Source of the DNA: JAVKBW01 sp964352715
Lineage (GTDB): Bacteria > Pseudomonadota > Alphaproteobacteria > UBA8366 > Aestuariispiraceae
NCBI GenBank assembly: GCA_964352715.1
Contig: CAYGSU010000079.1
Coordinates: 1-15,810, forward strand
Length of the DNA: 15,810 nt
Direction: 5' to 3'
The notes beneath the pieces are model-generated. The model worked only from the letters and a program-made list of their open reading frames with translations, was not told where the DNA came from and did not search any database. Within the stretch, counting starts at the first letter, position 1; the number at the start of each line of letters is the position of its first letter. Of the stretch, positions 13,142-15,810 are shown in pieces. The position numbers and the translations under genes were made by a program.

Positions 13142-15810
13142 ATGAAAAAGCCGGGATCGGATCAGCCTCAGATTTCCTGGCACGCCTTGTCGCAGGAAGA
13201 AGCGCTGAAGCACCTTGGCGCTTCAGCGGAAGGGTTGTCTGACGCGGAAGCGGAAAAACGGCTGGCGCAATGCGGCCCCAATCGTCTGCCGGAAGCGGCG
13301 CGGCGAAGCGGTATTGTCCGGTTTCTGCTGCAGTTTCACAACATCCTGATCTATGTGCTGCTTGGGTCTGCGGCGATTACGGCGATGCTCGGCCACTGGA
13401 TCGATACCGGCGTTATTCTGGCAGTTGTTATCGCCAACGCCATTATCGGTTTCATCCAGGAGGGCAAGGCGGAAAAGGCGATGGACGCAATCCGCCACAT
13501 GCTTGCGCCGCGCGCCAATGTGCTTCGCGACGGCGAAAGGCAAAGCATTGACGGACAGGCGCTGGTTCCCGGCGACATCGTTCTGTTGGAGGCAGGAGAC
13601 AAGGTGCCTGCGGACCTGCGCCTGCTGACAGCCCATAGCATGTCGGTGCAGGAGGCCATTCTTACCGGCGAGTCGGTGCCTGTCGAGAAAGGCACGAAGC
13701 CGGTCGCTGGCAATGCGGCGCTGGGTGACCGGTCGTGTATCGCCTTTTCCGGCACACTGGTGACGACCGGGCAGGGAAAGGGGATTGTCTTCGGTACCGG
13801 CGGACTGACAGAAATCGGCCGGATAAGCGGGCTGCTTTCAAAGGTCGAAACATTGACCACGCCGCTTGTGGCACAGATCGGAATTTTCGCCAGATGGCTG
13901 ACCGTTCTCATTCTGCTGATCGCGGCACTGCTGCTGACTTACGGCTACTTTGTCGGCCATACCGATTTCACGGAAATGTTCATGGCGGTGGTCGGGCTGT
14001 CGGTCGCCGCGATCCCCGAAGGCCTACCCGCCGTCCTGACCATCACGCTGGCGATCGGCGTCCGCTCGATGGCGCAGCGCAACGCCATCGTCCGGCGTTT
14101 GCCAGCAATTGAAACCCTGGGTTCGGTTTCCGTCATCTGCACCGACAAGACCGGCACGCTGACCCGCAACGAGATGATGGTGGCCTCGGTGCTTACAGGG
14201 CAGCATGCTTTCGGTCTGGAGGGTGACGGCTACGCGCCGGAAGGGCCTCTTACGCTGGAAAGCAAGCATGTGGAGCCGTCGAACCACGGCGTGCTGGAAG
14301 AGCTCGCCCGCGCGGCGGTGCTCTGCAACGATGCCGTGCTGCGACAGCATGACGATATCTGGACGGTGGAAGGCGACCCGATGGAAGGGGCGCTGCTCGC
14401 CTTTGGCGGAAAAATGGATGTGGATGCCCGCACGGCCCAGGCGACATGGCATCGCACGGATACCATTCCCTTCGACGCCAGACACCGGTTCATGGCGACG
14501 CTGAACCACGATCATGAAGGGCATGCCTTTGTGTTCGTCAAGGGCGCGCCGGAACGTATTCTCGCCATGTGCCGGGACCAGCGAAGCGTCGACGGAAAAG
14601 CCGAAAAGCTCGACATCGACTATTGGCACCGGCAGATCGAGGCGACGGCGGCATTGGGGCAACGCGTTCTCGCCTTTGCCGTTAAGGCGTCGAAACCGGA
14701 CCATACGGTTCTGGAATTCGACGATGTCGAAAACACGCTCACCCTGCTGGGCATGGTGGGGATGATGGACCCGCCGCGGTCGGAAGCGATAGCGGCGATC
14801 AGGGAGTGTCACGAAGCCGGTATCCGCGTGAAAATGATCACGGGCGACCACGCGAAAACCGCCGCCGCCATCGGCAGGCAGATCGGCCTGCGCAACCCGG
14901 ACCGGGTGTTGACCGGAAGCGATCTCGACGGCATTGACGATGCCGATTTGCGCCAGGCCGTGCTGGATTGCGATATCTTCGCGCGCACCAGCCCGGAACA
15001 TAAACTGCGTCTGGTCATGGCGCTGCAATCCCACGGCATGACGGTCGCGATGACGGGTGACGGCGTGAACGACGCGCCGGCCCTGAAACGCGCCGATGCC
15101 GGCATCGCCATGGGGATGAAAGGAAGCGAAGCCGCCAAGGAGGCGGCGGAACTGGTGCTGGCGGACGATAACTTCGTTTCCATCGCCGCTGCGGTGCGCG
15201 AAGGCCGCACCGTCTACGACAACATCAAGAAGGTCATCTCATGGACGCTTCCGACCAATGCCGGCGAAGCCATGACGATCATCGTGGCGCTGCTGGCGGG
15301 GATGACGCTGCCGATAACGCCGGTTCAGATTCTGTGGGTCAACCTCATCACCGCCGTCACTTTGGGCCTGGCGCTCGCCTTCGAACCGACGGAGGAAAAC
15401 ACCATGCGCCGGCCGCCGCGCCCGCGCAACGAACCGCTGCTGTCCGGTGGACTGGTCTGGCATATCGTACTGGTCTCGGTGCTGTTTCTCTGCGGCGTGT
15501 TCGGCATGTATCACTATGCTGTCGATCGCGGCTATTCGGTGGAACTCGCCCGCACCATCGCGCTCAACACGCTGGTGGTGATGGAGATTTTCCAGCTGTT
15601 CTTCATCCGGAATATCTACGGCACGTCGCTGACCTGGAAGGCGGTGCGCGGGACGAAAATGGTCTGGCTGCTGGTCGGCGTGGTTACCGTTGCGCAATTC
15701 GCCATGACATACCTGCCGTTCCTGCAGGCCGTTTTCGCCACGAAACCCGTTCCGTTCCGGGACGGCGTGCTGATCGTCGGCGTCGGCGTCGCGCTGTTCT
15801 GCCTCATCGA
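13142..15810 (+). CDS. Cation-transporting P-type ATPase (P2-like, HAD superfamily), C-terminus cut by window edge
   Basis: The frame is open from ATG 13142 to the right edge, giving 889 codons, close to the usual 900. The order is a cation-ATPase N-terminal domain (about 10-75), then membrane helices M1-M2. The actuator domain has TGES (175-178). M4 has PEGLP (292-296, E293), and the phosphorylation motif DKTGTLT has the aspartate at 335. The nucleotide-binding KGAPE is at 467-471 and the hinge TGDGVND at 638-644. The C-terminal M5-M10 block is complete to the cut. M5 keeps N706 and E709 of the SERCA-type site, but M6 reads NLITAV (734-739), with alanine where calcium pumps have aspartate. 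No CPx motif is present, so it is not a heavy-metal P1B pump. The transported ion is therefore unclear. AAGAGA precedes the start by about 6 nt. A structured leader lies upstream. Confidence 0.93.
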   Translation, partial: MKKPGSDQPQISWHALSQEEALKHLGASAEGLSDAEAEKRLAQCGPNRLPEAARRSGIVRFLLQFHNILIYVLLGSAAITAMLGHWIDTGVILAVVIANAIIGFIQEGKAEKAMDAIRHMLAPRANVLRDGERQSIDGQALVPGDIVLLEAGDKVPADLRLLTAHSMSVQEAILTGESVPVEKGTKPVAGNAALGDRSCIAFSGTLVTTGQGKGIVFGTGGLTEIGRISGLLSKVETLTTPLVAQIGIFARWLTVLILLIAALLLTYGYFVGHTDFTEMFMAVVGLSVAAIPEGLPAVLTITLAIGVRSMAQRNAIVRRLPAIETLGSVSVICTDKTGTLTRNEMMVASVLTGQHAFGLEGDGYAPEGPLTLESKHVEPSNHGVLEELARAAVLCNDAVLRQHDDIWTVEGDPMEGALLAFGGKMDVDARTAQATWHRTDTIPFDARHRFMATLNHDHEGHAFVFVKGAPERILAMCRDQRSVDGKAEKLDIDYWHRQIEATAALGQRVLAFAVKASKPDHTVLEFDDVENTLTLLGMVGMMDPPRSEAIAAIRECHEAGIRVKMITGDHAKTAAAIGRQIGLRNPDRVLTGSDLDGIDDADLRQAVLDCDIFARTSPEHKLRLVMALQSHGMTVAMTGDGVNDAPALKRADAGIAMGMKGSEAAKEAAELVLADDNFVSIAAAVREGRTVYDNIKKVISWTLPTNAGEAMTIIVALLAGMTLPITPVQILWVNLITAVTLGLALAFEPTEENTMRRPPRPRNEPLLSGGLVWHIVLVSVLFLCGVFGMYHYAVDRGYSVELARTIALNTLVVMEIFQLFFIRNIYGTSLTWKAVRGTKMVWLLVGVVTVAQFAMTYLPFLQAVFATKPVPFRDGVLIVGVGVALFCLI

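Overview
The window looks like ordinary chromosomal DNA of an alphaproteobacterium. It is moderately GC-rich, densely coded, and carries a conserved housekeeping block in the order MaoC dehydratase - ribF - ileS - lspA - DUF3035 lipoprotein. From the protein character I would guess a Rhodospirillales-like or related marine/soil lineage, but the genus cannot be fixed from sequence alone. No mobile element, CRISPR array, tRNA or rRNA was seen.

Layout. 1-1106 (minus, running off the left edge) is a YcaQ/AlkX-type DNA glycosylase. It is divergent from a molybdenum hydroxylase large subunit (1257-3635) that has no small or medium subunit gene beside it. A small DUF1289 cysteine protein (3674-3910) follows. 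It converges with a CobW/COG0523 GTPase bearing a histidine-rich metal-binding stretch (3916-4989, minus), and the two stop codons sit symmetrically in one perfect hairpin. A 222-bp divergent intergenic region (4990-5211) contains a sigma70-like promoter flanked by two near-identical 12-bp dyads. It leads into a PhaJ-like (R)-enoyl-CoA hydratase, then ribF (FMN/FAD synthesis), ileS, lspA (overlapping ileS by 35 bp) and a DUF3035 lipoprotein whose maturation would need LspA.

The right third is accessory in flavour. It holds a YqaA-family membrane protein (10909-11346), a LysR-type regulator (11347-12243, minus), a divergent Fe(II)/2-oxoglutarate-dependent hydroxylase of unknown substrate (12368-13036), and a P2-like cation-pumping P-type ATPase (13142 to the right edge) that is nearly complete. 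The LysR/hydroxylase intergenic region carries a good LysR-type operator candidate. The ATPase leader carries two overlapping, mutually exclusive hairpins.

The most interesting points are the solitary LysR plus 2OG-hydroxylase module and its operator, the repeated TGC-dyads around the hydratase promoter, the orphan molybdenum hydroxylase subunit near a metal-handling GTPase, and the ATPase that lacks the membrane-helix-6 aspartate expected of a calcium pump. I found no clear evidence for an entirely new multi-gene system. Most of the window is well-known biology.
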